Assembly: GCF_002222635.1 (NCBI RefSeq)
Contig: NZ_CP022415.1
Coordinates: forward strand, 3,038,001-3,102,000
Length of the DNA: 64,000 nucleotides
Direction of reading: 5' to 3'
Origin: Pseudosulfitobacter pseudonitzschiae
GTDB taxonomy: Bacteria; Pseudomonadota; Alphaproteobacteria; Rhodobacterales; Rhodobacteraceae
This document shows, one piece after another, positions 8,987 to 17,661 of this stretch. The notes under the pieces were generated by a model. The model did not search any database. It was not told where the DNA came from and saw only the letters and a program-made list of their open reading frames with translations. The position numbers were made by a program, and so were the translations under genes. The first letter of the stretch is position 1. Every line of letters starts with the position of its first letter.

Positions 8987-9856
8987 ATGGATATAAAAGC
9001 AATCTTGATGGGCGTCTTCTTTGCCCTGATCTGGTCCTCTGCCTTTTCGTCGGCGCGGATCATCGTGGCGGATGCGTCGCCTTTGGCCTCGCTGTCCTTG
9101 CGGTTCTTTTTGTCCGGCATCATCGGTGTCATCATTGCACGGATGATGGGCCAGACATGGAACCTGACCCGTGACCAATGGCGCGCGACACTGGTCTTCG
9201 GTCTGTGCCAGAACGCCATCTATCTGGGTCTGAACTTTTTCGCGATGCAGACTGTACAGGCGTCGCTGGCATCAATCATTGCCTCGACCATGCCGTTGAT
9301 GGTGGCCGCGGCGGGCTGGATCGTATTCCGCGACCGGCTGCCGTTGTTCGGCGTGATCGGATTGCTGTTGGGCATTGTAGGCGTGGTTATCATCATGTCG
9401 GCGCGGATGGACGCGGGCGTGGATTTGCGCGGCGTTGCCCTGTGCGTTATCGCCGCCGTCTCGCTGACCGTCGCCACGCTGTCGATGCGCGGCGCGTCGT
9501 CGGGTGGCAATCTGATGATGGTGGTGGGGCTACAAATGCTCGTGGGCTCTGGCGTGCTGGCGGTGGTGTCGGCGCTGACCGAGACCATCCACGTTAACCT
9601 GACGCCCGAACTGGTTGCGGCCTTTGTCTATACCATGCTGGCACCCGGTTTGCTGGCGACGTACATCTGGTTTGCGCTGGTTCAGCGCATCGGCGCGGTC
9701 AAGGCGGCCACGTTCCACTTTCTCAACCCGTTCTTCGGCGTCGCCATCGCGGCCTACCTGTTGGGCGAACAGTTGGGCGCACACGACATTCTGGGCGTTG
9801 TGGTCATCGGATTGGGTATTCTTGCGGTACAACTGTCACGCGCTGTAAAAACCTGA
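8987..9856 (+). CDS. DMT-superfamily (EamA) permease
   Basis: 289 residues made of about ten hydrophobic helices in two EamA repeats: the first begins ILMGVFFALIWSSAFSSARI and the second around VDLRGVALCVIAAVSLTVATLS. Such inner-membrane proteins export metabolites or amino acids; the substrate is unknown. There is no clear Shine-Dalgarno before the chosen ATG, but the first helix starts directly after it. Confidence 0.88.
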   Translation: MDIKAILMGVFFALIWSSAFSSARIIVADASPLASLSLRFFLSGIIGVIIARMMGQTWNLTRDQWRATLVFGLCQNAIYLGLNFFAMQTVQASLASIIASTMPLMVAAAGWIVFRDRLPLFGVIGLLLGIVGVVIIMSARMDAGVDLRGVALCVIAAVSLTVATLSMRGASSGGNLMMVVGLQMLVGSGVLAVVSALTETIHVNLTPELVAAFVYTMLAPGLLATYIWFALVQRIGAVKAATFHFLNPFFGVAIAAYLLGEQLGAHDILGVVVIGLGILAVQLSRAVKT

Positions 9857-9930
9857 CTCCCAGACACCCTAAACCGTTGAGACCCGCGCGCCGTACCCGG
9901 TAAAGTGCTTGAGTATTCAAGGAGCCTTTG

Positions 9931-10335
9931 ATGAACCGCCGCGCCTTTCTCACCACCACTTCAGCCGCACTTGCCCTGCCCCATGTCGCATTTGCCTTTC
10001 AGGTGCGCACCTTCACCCCTGCGCTTTGGGATGAAGTGCGATCCACCGATCAGGTCGTAATACTGAACTTTCGCGCAAACTGGTCTCTGACCTGCCAGAT
10101 CAAACAAGAACTGATTGCCACGGCGATTACGGAAAACCCGGCTTATGGCCAGTTGCAATTCATCAACGTGAACTGGGACACCTATGGCCGCTCGCGCATG
10201 GCCGAAAGGTTGAAAGTCGAGCGACGTTCAACCCTGTTGGTGATGAAAAACGGCAGCGAAATCGCCCGTCTGGTGAACGAACCCCATGCCCGTAAAATCC
10301 AGAGCCTGATGGATACCGCTCTTGATGCACGCTGA
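9931..10335 (+). CDS. thioredoxin-like protein with Tat-type signal and a single active-site Cys
   Basis: 134 residues from the ATG at 9931, which has AAGGAG upstream; an in-frame TTG at 9928 is less likely. The N-terminus is a twin-arginine-like signal, NRRAFL followed by TTTSAALALPHVAFA. The mature part resembles the C-terminal thioredoxin domain of DsbD. Where DsbD has WCxxC, this protein reads WSLTCQIK, so the first Cys is Ser and only one Cys remains. A normal dithiol reductase cycle is therefore unlikely. It may be exported and act as a monothiol protein or a structural thioredoxin fold. Confidence 0.75.
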   Translation: MNRRAFLTTTSAALALPHVAFAFQVRTFTPALWDEVRSTDQVVILNFRANWSLTCQIKQELIATAITENPAYGQLQFINVNWDTYGRSRMAERLKVERRSTLLVMKNGSEIARLVNEPHARKIQSLMDTALDAR

Positions 10336-10403
10336 AACGCGGGCACGCGGGCGGGTCGTTTTCAGAACAGTCAGCGCCAGTCCTGCCACGCTAGCCTGCG
10401 GGC

Positions 10404-11375
10404 ATGACGATCGTTCCGCGCCGCTATGTTTTCCTGTTGATCCCCGGTTACAGCCAACTGGGCTTTGCTTGCGCGCTTGAAGCGCTGAGTCTTGCCAACC
10501 TGCACCCCTCGCGCCGGACCTATTACACTTGGACCGTGCTAAGCGAGAATGGCGCGCCTGTGCCTGCCTACAATGGTATCACCACTGCGGTTGATGGCCC
10601 GCTGACCGAATTACGACGCGACGACACGCTGGTGGTCTGCGCGGGTGAAAAGGCGGGGGCAGGCAGCACCAAACCCGTCCTGAACTGGTTACGCCGTGAG
10701 ACACGTCGGGGCATCGACTTTGGCGCGCTGTCGTCAGGCGCTTATACGCTGGCACTGGCAGGGCTGCTGTCAGGCAAGCGGGTCGTAACCCATTGGCAGT
10801 ACCGCGATGCGCTGTGCGAACTGCTGCCGGATGTGATTATCGAAAAGGGACTGTTTGCCATCGACGGGCGCGTGTTCACCACCGCAGGCGGGGCCGCATC
10901 GATGGATATGATGCTGGCGCGCATTCGGGACGAATACGGACAAGACCTGGCGACTTGGGTAGCGGATCAGATGGTCTATACCCATCCAAGACAAAAGGAG
11001 CACGCCCAGCGCATGTCGGCGGGCGGCCCTGCCGAAGCGCGCAATCCCAAACTGGCACTGGCGTTGCAAGCGATGGCCAACAACCTTGAAGATCCGTTGC
11101 GCCCGGACGAGATTGCCGATCTGGTCGGATTGTCCACCCGCCAGTTGGAACGTCTGTTCGCCAAATACCTCGCCGTATCGCCCAAACGGCATTATCTCAG
11201 CCTTCGGCTGGAAAAGGCGCGCGGGCTGTTGCGGCAGACCTCGATGAGCGTGACAGACATTTGCGTTGCCTGCGGATTTCAATCCCTGTCACATTTCTCG
11301 AAATGCTACCGCAGCAACTTTGGTCTTAGTCCAGGCCAAGAGATGCGCGGTACCCATTTGTTGTGGACCTCGTGA
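10404..11375 (+). CDS. GlxA-family transcriptional regulator (DJ-1/PfpI-like domain plus AraC HTH)
   Basis: 323 residues. Residues 1 to about 185 form a DJ-1/PfpI-like (class I glutamine amidotransferase) effector domain. The last ~100 residues are an AraC/XylS double helix-turn-helix with the family signature FQSLSHFSKCYRSNFGLSPGQ. Such proteins regulate amine or betaine metabolism in several families, but no such target genes are adjacent here. It is transcribed alone. Confidence 0.88.
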   Translation: MTIVPRRYVFLLIPGYSQLGFACALEALSLANLHPSRRTYYTWTVLSENGAPVPAYNGITTAVDGPLTELRRDDTLVVCAGEKAGAGSTKPVLNWLRRETRRGIDFGALSSGAYTLALAGLLSGKRVVTHWQYRDALCELLPDVIIEKGLFAIDGRVFTTAGGAASMDMMLARIRDEYGQDLATWVADQMVYTHPRQKEHAQRMSAGGPAEARNPKLALALQAMANNLEDPLRPDEIADLVGLSTRQLERLFAKYLAVSPKRHYLSLRLEKARGLLRQTSMSVTDICVACGFQSLSHFSKCYRSNFGLSPGQEMRGTHLLWTS

Positions 11376-11416
11376 ACGCACGCTAAACCTTGGTGAAATA
11401 GACCCAAGGTATTTCA

Positions 11417-12670
11417 ATGAAACTGCTTTTTGTTCATCAGAACATGCCCGGCCAGTACCGTGAATTTGTCCAGTGGCTGGCCGAAACCTGCGATCACGAT
11501 ATTGTCTTTCTGACCCAACGCAAACAGCCACCCGTCATGAAGGGCGTCCGCGAAGTGACTTACAAGGCCCATCACCATGCGTCCGAGCACGCCTATGGGC
11601 TGGTCAAAACATGGGAAAATGCCGCCGGATCCGGCTTTGGCTGCGCGATGGCTGCTCAAGGTTTGCGCGACAAAGAGGGCTGGACGCCCGACATCATCAT
11701 CGGACACGTCGGCTGGGGCGAATTGACCTTTATGAAGGAAATCTATCCAGACGTGCCGATCATCGGTTTTTTCGAGTACTACTATAGCGTCAAAGGCGGC
11801 CCTGTCGGCTTTGACCCCGAAAGTCCGGTCAATGATCATGCGCCCTTTATCATGCAGGCGCACAATACCGTGCCGCTGGTCAACATTGACCGCGTGGATT
11901 TGGCGCAGTGCCCAACCGAATGGCAAAAGAGCCGGTTTCCAAAAGCATTTCATGACAAAATGTACGTCTGTCACGACGGCATCCGCACCGACATGCTGCA
12001 GCCCGATCCGGACGTCAAATTGCGGCTTGGGCGGATCGACCACCCGTTAACCCGTGCCGATGAAATCGTGACCTATGTGGCCCGCAATCTGGAGGCTACG
12101 CGCGGATTTGACCAGTTCATGCGCGCCCTGCCCGACATTCTGGAAGGTCGCCCAAATGCCCGTGTGATGGTGGTGGGTGGCAACGACACATCCTATGGCG
12201 GTAAATCCAAGCATCCCAATGGCCTGCGCGGCCAGATGGAGGCCGAGGTAGGGCATCGCGTGGATTGGTCCCGCGTGCATTTTCTGGGGCAGGTGCCCTA
12301 TGACGCCTACCGGAAGCTGATCCAGATCAGTCGCTGCCACATCTATCTGACCATGCCGTTTGTACTGTCTTGGTCGCTTTTGGAATCCATGTCGATGCAG
12401 GCCACTATCGTGGCCAGCGACGTGGACCCTGTGCGCGAGGCCATCACCCACGGAGAGACTGGCATGTTGGTGGATTTTTTTGATCCGGCAGCACTGGCAG
12501 CACAGGTTGTCGACGTTCTGGCACGGCCGGATACCTATGCGCATCTGGGCCCGAACGCGCGGGCGCATGTGGTGAAAACGTATGATTTCCTCGGCGTATG
12601 CCTGCCTGAACACCTGCGCCAGATCAACGCGCTGGTGCCCGCAGACAAGGCGATTGCCCTGCCCGCCTAA
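11417..12670 (+). CDS. glycosyltransferase family 4 protein
   Basis: 417 residues in GT-B layout. The N-terminal acceptor domain starts KLLFVHQNMPGQYREFVQWL. The C-terminal nucleotide-sugar domain has an ESMSMQATIVASDVDPVREA segment, matching the E-x7-E region of GT4 enzymes, and GETGMLVDFFD. It is the left neighbour of the disrupted Wza-type gene and so belonged to an exopolysaccharide locus now split by the IS island. Donor and acceptor are unknown. Confidence 0.85.
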   Translation: MKLLFVHQNMPGQYREFVQWLAETCDHDIVFLTQRKQPPVMKGVREVTYKAHHHASEHAYGLVKTWENAAGSGFGCAMAAQGLRDKEGWTPDIIIGHVGWGELTFMKEIYPDVPIIGFFEYYYSVKGGPVGFDPESPVNDHAPFIMQAHNTVPLVNIDRVDLAQCPTEWQKSRFPKAFHDKMYVCHDGIRTDMLQPDPDVKLRLGRIDHPLTRADEIVTYVARNLEATRGFDQFMRALPDILEGRPNARVMVVGGNDTSYGGKSKHPNGLRGQMEAEVGHRVDWSRVHFLGQVPYDAYRKLIQISRCHIYLTMPFVLSWSLLESMSMQATIVASDVDPVREAITHGETGMLVDFFDPAALAAQVVDVLARPDTYAHLGPNARAHVVKTYDFLGVCLPEHLRQINALVPADKAIALPA

Positions 12671-12674
12671 GCCA

Positions 12675-12909
12675 TCAGTTCGCCGAATTTCCAACCGTGT
12701 TGAAGACGCCAAAGACTGACCCCACCAACCCCAGAACTGTGCGGGTGCCATTGATCGGGCTTTCGGTCACCAGCACGACATCGCCAGAGTTGATCCAGAA
12801 GTTGCGCGCCGAAAAAAGACCGTCGGCTTTGGTCAGATCCAGCGTGAACACAACACGCGGCTGGCGCGGCCCGTTCATACCGGTGCGCACTGCGCTGGAG
12901 GGGTATTCA
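12675..12909 (-). pseudogene. 3' remnant of a Wza-type polysaccharide export gene
   Basis: The minus-strand frame reads from the IS junction to TGA at 12675: EYPSSAVRTG, then PRVVFTLDLTKADGLFSARN, FWINSGDVVLVTESPINGT and GSVFGVFNTVGNSAN. This resembles the C-terminal part of outer-membrane polysaccharide export (Wza/KpsD-type) proteins. The 5' part, probably some 300 codons including the signal and SLBB domains, is missing and is not found on the far side of the island. The cut lies exactly at the outer end of the left IS6-like copy, which itself has lost its last bases. An IS-driven adjacent deletion is the simplest explanation. Confidence 0.7.
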
Positions 12910-13255
12910 CGTTAACTCGCCGAGTTTGCAAGTTGACATGCCGTTCGTTGATCAAGCGGCATGTGCCGCGGATTTCCACGCCTCGAATGCTTCGAGCCGA
13001 TGGTAGCGGATGGTGAGGGCAGAGCGGCGGCGGGCTGGGACAGAGAAGGAATTTCGGGTTGCGGACTGCATAGATACAAAGCGTTGTAATCCACCCGGCG
13101 ATCGGAAGCCTTGCATCACCCGCTCTCGCTTTCGGAAGGGCAAGTGGCTGTTCTCGGCACGGTTATTGAGATGGGGTGGTTGCCGTCCTCCCCAAACGGC
13201 ATCGCAATGTGCCAAGGTCGTGGTGTTCGACATCATGAAACGGAAAGGACGGCAA

Positions 13256-14284
13256 ATGAAAGATACAATGATCGGAGTGGACCTGGCAAAGAACGTTTTC
13301 CAGCTTCACGGGGCAAGCATGACTGGGCAGTTGAAGTTTCGTAAGAAGTTGTCCCGCTCACAGTTTCGGGAGGTTCTTTCGGCGCAACCACCCGCGGTCA
13401 TCGTCATGGAGGCGTGTGGCAGTGCCAGCTACTGGGCGCGCGAGCTGGCCCGACTTGGTCACGAGGTGAAACTGATCGCGCCGCAATATGTGAAACCATT
13501 TGTGAAGCGCCAGAAAAACGATGCCGCGGACGCAGAAGCTATCGTCGTCGCGGCGCAGCGTCCGGAGATGAGGTTTGTTCCTGCCAAGTCTGAGAGCCAA
13601 CAGGCCCGTGCGATCCTGTTCCGGAACCGGGAGCGTTTGGTGAACCAACGGACTGAGTTGGTAAATGGTCTGCGATCAATCCTCTATGAGTTCGGGCATA
13701 CAATCCCGCAGGGCATAGGGAATTTGAGCCGCGGGAATGAGATCCTTGAGGACCCGAATTGCGATCTTCCAGACCTGGTCCGCCAGGAGTGTCGAGACCT
13801 TTTCGAACTGATTGAAGAGACCACTGTCCGGATCGACGCCAAGTTGAAACGGATCAAAGCCTTGTCCACTGAGACGGACACGGCCAAACGACTTCAGACG
13901 ATGCCGGGCGTTGGCCCTTTAAGCGCCCTTGCCATCGAGGCATTTGCTCCACCACTGGAGACATTCACCCGGGGCCGCGACTTTGCGGCCTGGCTGGGCC
14001 TCGTGCCACGACAGCATTCATCAGGCGGCAAACCCCGTCTGGGGCGAATGTCAAAGGCGGGCCAATCTGACATCAGAAGGCTTCTGATTATCGGAGCGAT
14101 GTCACGCTTGAGCCAGTTAGGTCGCAAATCCATACCCAAAGGATCTTGGCTGGAACGTATGCTCGCGCGCAAGCCGAAGATGCTGGTCGCAATTGCGCTG
14201 GCCAACAAGATGGCCCGGGCCCTATGGGCCATGCAAACGAAGAAGGAAAATTATCGGGATCCGACGCAGGCGGTCGCTACATGA
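13256..14284 (+). CDS. IS110-family (IS1111 type) transposase
   Basis: 342 residues from the ATG at 13256, which has AAGGAC seven bases upstream; an in-frame ATG at 13235 is possible. The N-terminal RuvC-like domain starts MIGVDLAKNVFQLHG (first acidic residue at D9) and includes QKNDAADAEAIVVAA. The C-terminal Transposase_20-type domain has TMPGVGPLSALAIEAF and HSSGGKPRLGRMSKAGQSD, where the conserved serine lies. These enzymes work with an RNA guide encoded in their own element. The frame is intact and probably functional. Confidence 0.92.
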   Translation: MKDTMIGVDLAKNVFQLHGASMTGQLKFRKKLSRSQFREVLSAQPPAVIVMEACGSASYWARELARLGHEVKLIAPQYVKPFVKRQKNDAADAEAIVVAAQRPEMRFVPAKSESQQARAILFRNRERLVNQRTELVNGLRSILYEFGHTIPQGIGNLSRGNEILEDPNCDLPDLVRQECRDLFELIEETTVRIDAKLKRIKALSTETDTAKRLQTMPGVGPLSALAIEAFAPPLETFTRGRDFAAWLGLVPRQHSSGGKPRLGRMSKAGQSDIRRLLIIGAMSRLSQLGRKSIPKGSWLERMLARKPKMLVAIALANKMARALWAMQTKKENYRDPTQAVAT

Positions 14285-14545
14285 CCACGGTGTAGCGCAG
14301 GGCCGATTGACGTCGGTAAAGGAGGTGTAAGGAGTCAAAGACCTGAATGGGCAGAATGATCGAACAGATCTGGATCGGGAAAACCAGGATAAGGGAATGA
14401 GCGTCGAAGCTCGTTGTTGAGATATGGACCTGATCCGCAGATCACCATCCCGGCCAGCGGCTTCTGGAAATGCCGCACTCGAAGGCCTGACAGAAGCACG
14501 CACTCGATCACCAACTCAAGAGGTCTGAAAAACATCTTGCATCAA
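14285..14545 (+). ncRNA. candidate guide (bridge/seek) RNA region of the IS1111-type element
   Basis: This is the long non-coding stretch between transposase stop and right repeat. IS1111-group elements are known to encode their guide RNA on this side. A 7-bp stem, GCTTCTG (14460-14466) with CAGAAGC (14491-14497), encloses a 24-base loop. GTTGTTGAGAT at 14413-14423 copies the left junction GTTATTGAGAT with one mismatch. RNA ends and promoter cannot be fixed by eye, and the short match could be chance. Confidence 0.35.
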
Positions 14546-15108
14546 GGACGGCAACCACAGAAGCCCCTTGTGTGACCAATGATCAAGGCCAGGCGCGACT
14601 TCGCGCTTGGCGGCGCCGTAGGATCGCAATTTGTCCGTAATGATCCTTTTGGGAACGAAGCCCCGGCGCTTCATCAGCTTGACCAAAAGCCGCTTTGCGG
14701 CGCGCTTGTCTCGCCTCGATTGAAGGATTTCTTCAAGAACAACGCCGTTTTGGTCGACTGCGCGCCAGAGCCAGTATGACCGGCCTGCGATCTTCACAAC
14801 GACTTCGTCCAGATGCCAGACATCGCCAGGGCCCGGCTGCCGTCGCCGCAGAACGTGGGCGATCAGGGGGCCGAACTTGACGGTCCAGCGCCGGATCGTT
14901 TCATACGAAACGTCCACGCCACGTCCCAGCATCATCTCCTCTACCTCCCGCAGGCTCAAGTTGAACCGGACGTAGAGCCAGACAACATGAGCGATGATCT
15001 GAGGCGGAAACCGATGGCGTTTGTAGCTGATCTTCTGTGTCTGCATCGACACCGCCTACGCCCAGATCAATGAACCAGCAACCTCAGGCCCGTTAATGTG
15101 ACAACACC

Positions 15109-15400
15109 GGCAAGATTATTGGATATCATAAAGCCCAGTATAGGAGGGCGGTTAAGGCCGGAATTTTTGACTTAAAGCGCGTCCGCGCTGTTGAATCACG
15201 TGCGGCAGAACCGGTGATAGAGACGAAACCATACGCTGAATCTGATGTCACCCATACTGGTTAAGAACCCAAGAAGATGTGGTGTTAATGTCAGGGCGCG
15301 CAGGTTTCAGGGTCGAAATTCCGCTTAGGCAGGCGGCGTAGTGATTGCTGCTGGAAAGCCGAAACCATGCGGGCCGGGGCGCCGAGGGGGGCAGGGTGTC
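15109..15400. other. left inner edge of the island, no gene seen
   Basis: 292 bases between the left IS6-like copy and the end of the tetR gene. No reading frame with family-like sequence or ribosome site is visible on either strand, and no repeat of the right inner edge (before 25187) is found. Confidence 0.6.
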
Positions 15401-15973
15401 TTACCTTTTCAGTCCGTCGACGAAGATGTCGAGGACACGCAGGACATTTTCGCGCCAGTCAGGCCCGGGCTGGCGGGCGTAGCAGATGGCGTATAGGGTT
15501 TGCACGAGATCTTCGGCGCTGACGCCGTCACGGATTTCTCCGGCCTTGCGACCCTTGTCCAGAAGCCGGTCCATTGCCGCGAGCACGAGGTTGGAGCGTT
15601 CGGTGTAGCCCTGTTTCAGGTCTTCCGTCATGACCAGACTCAGCGCCCCCAGCATACCGCGCTTGGTTTCCACCAGATTGACATTGGCGTGGAGCCAGCT
15701 GCGTATTGCCTCAAGGGGGTCTTCCCTTTCAGCCAGGTCTTCGGCGGTGCTCACAAGCTGGTCCAGTTCCCGGCTGAAGACCGCCATGAACAGCATCTCG
15801 CGGGTGGGGAAGTGCCTGTAGAGCGTGCCGATGCCGACACCGGCGCGCCGCGCGACGGCCTCGAGACTCGCTTTCGGACCGCCGCGACCCAGAACCTCTT
15901 TGGCCGCTTCAAGCAGCAGCTCGCGGTTCTTCTGTGCGTCGGCGCGCGGCTTGCGTTTGCCAATTTCCGCCAA
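15401..15973 (-). CDS. TetR-family transcriptional regulator
   Basis: 190 residues. The N-terminal helix-turn-helix is typical: AVARRAGVGIGTLYRHFPTR with the preceding KNRELLLEAAKEVL helix. The rest is an all-helical ligand domain that cannot be assigned. The gene is divergent from the three molybdenum hydroxylase genes across 138 bases holding a clean 7-bp dyad. Repression of the hydroxylase operon, relieved by its substrate or a related aromatic compound, is the natural inference. Confidence 0.92.
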   Translation of the reverse strand: MAEIGKRKPRADAQKNRELLLEAAKEVLGRGGPKASLEAVARRAGVGIGTLYRHFPTREMLFMAVFSRELDQLVSTAEDLAEREDPLEAIRSWLHANVNLVETKRGMLGALSLVMTEDLKQGYTERSNLVLAAMDRLLDKGRKAGEIRDGVSAEDLVQTLYAICYARQPGPDWRENVLRVLDIFVDGLKR

Positions 15974-15994
15974 AATCTGCCTTTCACCTTGAAA

Positions 15995-16011
15995 ACGGAG
16001 GATGCCTCCGT
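15995..16011. promoter_or_regulatory. candidate TetR operator
   Basis: ACGGAGG-ATG-CCTCCGT, a perfect 7+3+7 dyad in the tetR/oxidoreductase intergenic region, 22 bases from the tetR start and next to an AT-rich TATATTGTAT that could be a -10 region. Size and placement fit a TetR-family operator controlling both directions. Confidence 0.5.
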
Positions 16012-16111
16012 ATATTGTATTCCAGAAGGCGGCGCTGCGCCCCTTAATTTCTTATAACGGACCTCGCCCGCGAGACACCACACCTAGAATATAGCAAAAC
16101 AGGGAGGACGT

Positions 16112-16609
16112 ATGTCACTCTGCATTAACCTGACCCTCAACGGGGAGGCGCGGGACGTCATCATTGATGACCCGCGCGTGACACTGCTTGATCTGCTCCG
16201 CGAACGTCTGGCGCTGCCCGGCACCAAGAAAGGCTGCGACCGTGGCCAGTGTGGCGCTTGTACCGTCCTGCTGAACGGGCAGCGTGCGAACGCCTGCCTG
16301 ATGCTTGCGGCCGGCCTTGATGGTGCGGAGATTACTACAATCGACGGCCTCGCAGTGGGCGAGACCCTGCACCCGGTGCAGGTCGCCTTTATTGAGAATG
16401 ACGGGTTCCAGTGCGGCTATTGCACGCCGGGCCAGATCATGAGCGCCGTCGGGCTAATTGCCGAAGGGGACGCCGGGAGCGATCCGGAGCGCATCCGCGA
16501 GGGCATGAGCGGCAATATCTGCCGCTGCGGGGCCTATCACGGGATCACTCTTGCCGTGCAGGAAGCGAGCCGCCGGATGGCCGCCAAGGACGAGGGAGAC
16601 ACGGCATGA
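16112..16609 (+). CDS. molybdenum hydroxylase, [2Fe-2S] subunit (PaoA/CoxS-like)
   Basis: 165 residues with two iron-sulfur clusters' worth of motifs: GCDRGQCGACTVLLNG for the ferredoxin-like cluster, and CGYCTPGQ plus NICRCGAY for the helical second cluster. Small subunits of the xanthine oxidase family carry electrons from the molybdenum site to FAD. Unlike periplasmic PaoA of E. coli there is no N-terminal Tat signal, so the complex is probably cytoplasmic. The stop overlaps the next start (ATGA at 16606-16609), and GGAGG precedes the ATG. Confidence 0.93.
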   Translation: MSLCINLTLNGEARDVIIDDPRVTLLDLLRERLALPGTKKGCDRGQCGACTVLLNGQRANACLMLAAGLDGAEITTIDGLAVGETLHPVQVAFIENDGFQCGYCTPGQIMSAVGLIAEGDAGSDPERIREGMSGNICRCGAYHGITLAVQEASRRMAAKDEGDTA

Positions 16610-17661
16610 AACAGTTTGATTATGTGCAGCCCAAGACTGTGGACGAGGCGCTGGCGAGTTGGGAGCCGAATGCGGCCTGGCTTGGCGGGGGGACCAATCT
16701 GGTTGACCTGATGAAACTGGGCGTGGCCCAGCCGCAGCGGGTGATCGACCTGACACGGGTTTCCGACCTTGGCGAGATCGCGTTTCAGGAGAATGGATCG
16801 GTGAGGATCGGGGCGCTGGTCAGCAATGCCGCGCTTGCCCGCCACGCGGGTTTTGCCCAGCACTTTCCGATGGTGGCCGAGGCGCTGCTTTCGGGGGCTT
16901 CGGGGCAGCTTCGCAATATGGCGACCGTTGCAGGCAACCTGATGCAGCGCACCCGGTGCGCCTATTTCCAAGAGGAAACGGCAGCCTGCAACCGTCGCAC
17001 CCCCGGCGCGGGATGTGATGCACGCGACAGTGACGAAGAGGCGCGTGCGCTGTTGGGGGCAAGCCCGGGCTGCGTGGCGACGAACCCCTCGGACTTTTGC
17101 GTGCCGCTCGCGGCGCTGGAGGCGCGGGTGGAGGTGCGCGGCGTGAACGGAACGCGGGAGATCCCCTTCTCAGAATTCTATCTGCTTCCGGGCGACCACC
17201 CGGATCGGGAGACGGCGCTGGTGGAGGGCGAGTTGATCATCGCGGTGCACCTGCCTGCAGAGGCGGCGGCGTTTGCCAAACATGAGCGGTATCTGAAGGT
17301 GCGCGACCGCACGTCCTTTGCCTTTGCTACCACCGCTGCCGCCGCTGCACTGCGGATGGAGGATGGAATTATCGCGGAGGGACGGCTGGCGCTTGGCGCA
17401 GTGGCGGCCAAGCCCTGGCGGGTTGCCGAGGCCGAAGCGCTGCTGGCCGGACAGGCCCCGAATGCGGCGCTGTTTGCACGCGCTGCCGAGGCGGCGCTCG
17501 CGGGGGCCGAGGCCCCGGCGCATCTCGAATGGAAGATCGACCTTGCCCGCCGCACTGCTGCGCGCGCACTTGCCATGGCTGCGGCCGGCACTCCGGCACG
17601 GATGCCGGCGTTGCCCGCATCGCCTTTTGGCCAACAGAACGGAGACCTCGCCAATGTCTGA
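16606..17661 (+). CDS. molybdenum hydroxylase, FAD subunit with extra Fe-S motif (PaoB-like)
   Basis: 351 residues from the ATG at 16606. The FAD-binding loop AWLGGGTNLVDLMK (about 24-37) and QLRNMATVAGNLMQRTRC are typical of CoxM-type subunits. It also has Cys118, Cys128, Cys137 and Cys156 in TRCAYF, AACNRR, GAGCDA and SPGCVATN. This insertion resembles the extra [4Fe-4S] site of PaoB and separates it from plain xanthine dehydrogenase FAD subunits. It overlaps the third gene by eight bases. Confidence 0.9.
   Translation: MKQFDYVQPKTVDEALASWEPNAAWLGGGTNLVDLMKLGVAQPQRVIDLTRVSDLGEIAFQENGSVRIGALVSNAALARHAGFAQHFPMVAEALLSGASGQLRNMATVAGNLMQRTRCAYFQEETAACNRRTPGAGCDARDSDEEARALLGASPGCVATNPSDFCVPLAALEARVEVRGVNGTREIPFSEFYLLPGDHPDRETALVEGELIIAVHLPAEAAAFAKHERYLKVRDRTSFAFATTAAAAALRMEDGIIAEGRLALGAVAAKPWRVAEAEALLAGQAPNAALFARAAEAALAGAEAPAHLEWKIDLARRTAARALAMAAAGTPARMPALPASPFGQQNGDLANV

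Larger units (their letters stand above)
13171..14563 (+). mobile_element. IS110-family element of the IS1111 type
   Basis: Comparison with the intact IS6 copy defines the insert to the base: target GTTATTGAG/CCCCTT is opened with no duplication. Twelve-base inverted repeats lie inside the ends, TGGTTGCCGTCC at 13177-13188 and GGACGGCAACCA at 14546-14557, each six bases from its junction. Subterminal repeats and absence of target duplication are hallmarks of the IS1111 group. The element is 1393 bp with one transposase and an unusually long non-coding right end (about 280 bases). Confidence 0.88.
12952..15052 (-). pseudogene. IS6-family transposase, split by the IS110 insertion
   Basis: The N-terminal part (14564-15052) is identical to the right-hand copy from the start through HWSHKG, then runs into IS110 sequence. 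The C-terminal part (12952-13170) resumes at NNRAENSHLPFRKRERV and reaches the normal stop. The first two catalytic Asp residues (WHLDE, IITDK) and the final Glu (RERV) are now on separate fragments, so this copy should be unable to make transposase. The right copy could still act on its ends, though the outer end is damaged. Confidence 0.9.
12907..15108 (-). mobile_element. left IS6-like copy, interrupted by an IS110-family element
   Basis: This is the reverse complement of the right copy. The inner terminus ends GTTAATGTGACAACACC at 15108. The outer terminus matches only up to GTTAACGTGA and lacks the final CAACACC. Removing the 1393-base insert at 13171-14563 leaves 809 bases, seven fewer than the 816-base complete copy. 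This fits one deletion at the outer end plus one clean insertion. Confidence 0.85.

Noticed and set aside
13010..13255. N-terminal extension of the IS110 transposase
   Set aside because: The upstream in-frame part is antisense IS6 transposase sequence; the family N-terminus and ribosome site favour ATG at 13256.
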